Shown here one piece after another: positions 61,150 through 64,000 of a DNA stretch of 64,000 bases. The stretch covers positions 5,805,501 through 5,869,500 of the forward strand of contig NC_092030.1 in the NCBI RefSeq assembly GCF_042242105.1, written 5' to 3'. Below the pieces are notes generated by a model. It was not told the origin of the DNA, did not search any database, and saw only the letters and a program-made list of their open reading frames with translations. The stretch is from Pempheris klunzingeri. Its lineage: Eukaryota > Chordata > Actinopteri > Acropomatiformes > Pempheridae. How positions within the stretch are numbered: position 1 is the stretch's first letter; every line of letters starts with the position of its first letter. The translations under genes were made by a program, and so were the position numbers.

Positions 61150-63240
61150 ATATACACACACACACACACTTGCTGGCCACAGTAAATTAGATTTTGGAGA
61201 AATGGCACTCATGTCCACTTTAATTCACCAAAGTTCTCATTGTAAGCCATGATAAAGGTATTTACAGTCCAGCTTTGCGTCGTTATGAAATGAGTTATAC
61301 ATGAAACAAGAATCTACGTTTGGATTGGCAGCAGCAGTGTGACTTTGAGTCCTGTTGAACAGCTGTGTCAACTCAGCAGAGGTTGTCCTCCTGATACACA
61401 ACTGCAAAAGTTAGAAACTAAAACTTACTTCTCAAAGGTTATTCACATAAACCTTTTCTATTGAAGGCTATGTTTGTGGATTTTCTATTTTTTCTATTTT
61501 AGTTTTAGTTTTATTTCTAAGTATCTCAAAATCATCGTAAAGCCAAATGAACAGAAAGAGATCCTGGGCTGTTTTTAACCTGTGCAACCAGACAACAATA
61601 TAGCAACATAGCAAGTATAAGTTGATCATCAAAGTCAAAAGCCATCATTTCCCTACTATCGATACAACTCTCCTTTGTGACAGTTAAACACATTTCAGTT
61701 TACAGTGATGCCATTTGTCCCATAAAAGTAGTTGTTAACATCCTTTGTCATTAAACTCTTGCTCTGTTGTTATTTGCCATCACTGTTGAAGCACTGACTA
61801 TTTGCCGTAGCCATCCTTACACAAGTTCACTGGTACATATTAGTTTGCATGTTGGCAGATTCATGTGTGGTGGAGGTGGTACAGCTAGTTCTTCATTTGT
61901 GATAAGGAAGGACCATAGATATAGAAACAGATACCATATTCGGTCAAGATCCGCCAGTAAACTGTATACTTCACTACAAAACACACTCTAACTTGCTAAT
62001 TGCTGATTTTCATGACATTTGGTTTGCTTTAAATCTGAGAAATTGAACAGTGACATTGATATATTATATTATATTATATTATATATGGTTGTTATATATT
62101 ATAACAAATAACCAGGTGACTTTAAGAATATATAGGGAGAATATAATAAATGTTATAATAAATGAAACTCACAACTCACAAAAGCTGACACTAAATAATT
62201 TACACTTGATTGTTGTTATTTCAGAGATCAGAGCCTGCATGTACCACTAGAGATTATGGCTACTCAGAAAATTAATGTTTTGGATCTTTAACTCCAGTAT
62301 ATAAACAGTATCATATTGAATTTCTCACATCAATCAGTTTTAAGTAATGAAGTCAGCATCTCTCAATACTAACGCATCTTGACCTCTCCAATATGCCAGA
62401 CACATACAGTAGATGCATAGCAGTGACATTCAGAAGTGAAGCAATGAGGTATGTATGTTTCTATCTAACCACATGGAGGCCAGCCAAATTTCAGATTACA
62501 TACTACGTCCTAGAAAGACAGTGAATTATGTCCTCTGAATCTTATCTAGAGCTGTCTTTAATGACTGTTTTCCAAGAAACATTCACATATCCAATCATGT
62601 TCTCAAGTACGTGATATTATTTTGTATTACGACATTTCACATTTTATATTCTGCCTTATGAGCAGCACCTTTACTGACGCACTGTACGTGGGTGCAATTT
62701 TAAGGTGCTTTCCTTAAGTATTTGTATTTTTGCCACTTTATACTTCTACACCACTGCAGTTCAGAGGGAAACACACTATTTTGTCCACTACAGGCAGGTG
62801 AAGATGTCTGGTCAGAGTCACTAAAAAGATGTTTAATCAGCACAGATTGCATGCTCATCCCTAGGCTAATGAGTTGAACTCGAGATTAGGATTCACTTCC
62901 CATGATATTTATTTGGATCTCTACTGATGAGACCTCCTGCTGCCACTAGTGCATTACTGCTAGTGCATGCAACACTGAGCATTTTCACTCTGACTTCATT
63001 ATCAGTCTCAGCTACTGATGTCCAATGAACATCGCCTATCTCACATGTTGAGAAGCTACAAAAATGTACGTCAAGTTGTTGTTTGATCACTAAATATGTT
63101 ATTTTTTTGCTTAGCCAAAGAGGTTTGAAGGAAGCCTCTTTCCGACACTGAGGAAAGAGCTGTGGACTCAAGGTGGTTAAATATTATGTTATGTAACAGT
63201 GAGAAAAGCAGGCCTACGCTGGTACACTGGTCAGATGTTG
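61150..63240. other. Intergenic region between GTF3C5 and CEL
   Basis: About 2 kb, AT-rich, with a short TATTA pentamer run near 62,060-62,085. No coding exon is seen. Confidence 0.6.
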
Positions 63241-63258
63241 TTTAGGGGAGGGGTCTCC

Positions 63259-63268
63259 TTTTTAAAAG
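63259..63268 (+). promoter_or_regulatory. cel: CEL TATA-like box
   Basis: TTTTTAAAAG about 42 bases upstream of the ATG, consistent with the short-leader TATA promoters of pancreatic enzyme genes. Inferred from position only. Confidence 0.45.
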
Positions 63269-63309
63269 TCTGGCCGACAGTCAAACCTGGTTCTCACAGT
63301 TTGGTCACG

Positions 63310-63372
63310 ATGGCGAAATTGGGGATTTTGGTAGCTGTTGCTGTGTTTCTGGAGACGGTCTCTGGGACCTCC
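63310..63372 (+). CDS. cel: CEL coding exon 1 (signal peptide)
   Basis: Twenty-one codons with a hydrophobic core LGILVAVAVFL. The start is at GTCACGATGG, the only ATG that gives a signal peptide in phase with exon 2. Confidence 0.92.
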
Positions 63373-63898
63373 GTAAGTGTCACAAAAACTCTTACTCTAG
63401 TGAACCATGTGCTCAAGCTCTATGTGCAGTATCTATGGAACAGAGTTCACTATGTGAAATAAAAGCTGTATTTTCTGCACCCACAGACTTCCTGAAATGT
63501 ACGAAATCAAGAAAGTATGATTGTTTGTTCATTGTTGAGAAACCAACAACTGATAGATATTTTGTGTTGGAACACAAGTCTCCACGTATCAACAACCCAT
63601 TTATTTATAAAAAAGCATTCCTTAAATTGATCAGTTACATGAATTTAAATGTGAATGCAATATGCCACAGTTCATTGGTGTGATTGATTTTGAAAAAAAA
63701 AAAAGCTTTCAGCTATTTATTTTGGTGGACTTTTTCATGGGTGTCCGTAGCTCGGGGTGGTGTACACAGAGGGAGGCATGGTGCAGGGGGACAACATTCG
63801 TCTTGGGTACCGCCGCCACATGGACGTTTTCAGGGGGATTCCCTTTGCTGACATGCCTGGAAGATTTGAGAAACCAAAGCGACACCCTGGCTGGGACG
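63310..63898 (+). CDS. cel: CEL, carboxyl ester lipase, first two exons (partial)
   Basis: Bile-salt-activated lipase, a pancreatic secreted alpha/beta hydrolase that cleaves cholesteryl esters, retinyl esters and triglycerides. Exon 1 (63310-63372) encodes a signal peptide, MAKLGILVAVAVFLETVSG, then TS, with donor TCC|GTAAGT. Exon 2 (63751-63898, acceptor CCGTAG, donor G|GTGGGT) encodes LGVVYTEGGMVQGDN, the block VFRGIPFADMPGRFEKP and HPGWDG, matching the start of the mature enzyme. The catalytic Ser, Asp and His lie beyond the window. Fish often carry tandem cel copies, and which one this is cannot be told. Confidence 0.93.
63751..63898 (+). CDS. cel: CEL coding exon 2
   Basis: About 50 codons, LGVVYTEGG to HPGWD, conserved N-terminal strand region of carboxylesterases. 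Donor phase 1. Confidence 0.95.
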
Positions 63899-64000
63899 GT
63901 GGGTAGACTGATTTTACATAAAGTCGTTTATTTCGAATTGAACAGATTGATCAGGTTTTATTTTCTAGCTGTAGAGGTAATGTGCCATGACAACATGCAT

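Noticed and set aside
63435-63683. 82-codon plus-strand frame after CEL exon 1
   Set aside because: Lies in CEL intron 1 between good splice sites and resembles no esterase sequence.
1-64000. CRISPR arrays, operons, tRNA or rRNA genes
   Set aside because: No spaced direct repeats, prokaryotic signals, tRNA cloverleaf sequences or rRNA were recognised by eye in this vertebrate window.

Overview
The window is nuclear DNA from a ray-finned (teleost, probably percomorph) fish. The genes are split by GT-AG introns, and the repeats (Tc1-like transposons, short interspersed repeats, CA/TG tracts) are of fish type. Gene order and orientation match the human 9q34 block TSC1 (-), GFI1B (+), GTF3C5 (+), CEL (+). 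Gene names rest on protein similarity that I recalled, not on a database search. Every exon chain listed was checked for splice sites and reading phase.

Layout: bases 1 to about 12,600 hold no gene that I can support. This part has several GC-balanced stretches resembling conserved non-coding elements, two short interspersed repeats and a decayed Tc1-like relic (about 11.4-12.2 kb). TSC1 (hamartin) occupies about 12.65-39.9 kb on the minus strand: a probable 3' UTR, 21 coding exons (14,500-34,580) predicting about 1,272 residues, and a probable non-coding first exon near 39.86-39.9 kb with a YY1-type motif. Its introns carry a second Tc1 relic (23,006-24,470), a TTAA-flanked MITE (32,028-32,481) and a pair of related repeats (about 17.9 and 28.3 kb). 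GFI1B, a SNAG-domain repressor with six C2H2 fingers, runs on the plus strand (coding 43,384-46,670, six exons, 324 residues). A 7-kb intergenic stretch follows and holds an unexplained exon-like open frame on the minus strand (48,852-49,023). GTF3C5 (TFIIIC subunit 5) has eleven coding exons (54,345-59,256, 526 residues). A Tc1-like transposon with only one nonsense codon visible in its transposase lies just downstream (59,601-61,146). The first two exons of a carboxyl ester lipase gene (CEL) begin at 63,310 and run off the window.

The four genes do not form one pathway. TSC1 restrains mTORC1 growth signalling, GFI1B represses transcription in blood-cell precursors, GTF3C5 helps recruit RNA polymerase III, and CEL is a secreted digestive lipase. 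They are neighbours through old conserved synteny. The most unusual features are a GC-AG intron and a NAGNAG acceptor in TSC1, a (TG)n tract abutting a GTF3C5 splice acceptor, the unexplained exon-like frame at 48.9 kb, a pentamer satellite whose unit changes stepwise, and a perfect hairpin in the GFI1B 3' UTR. I found no clearly new biological system.
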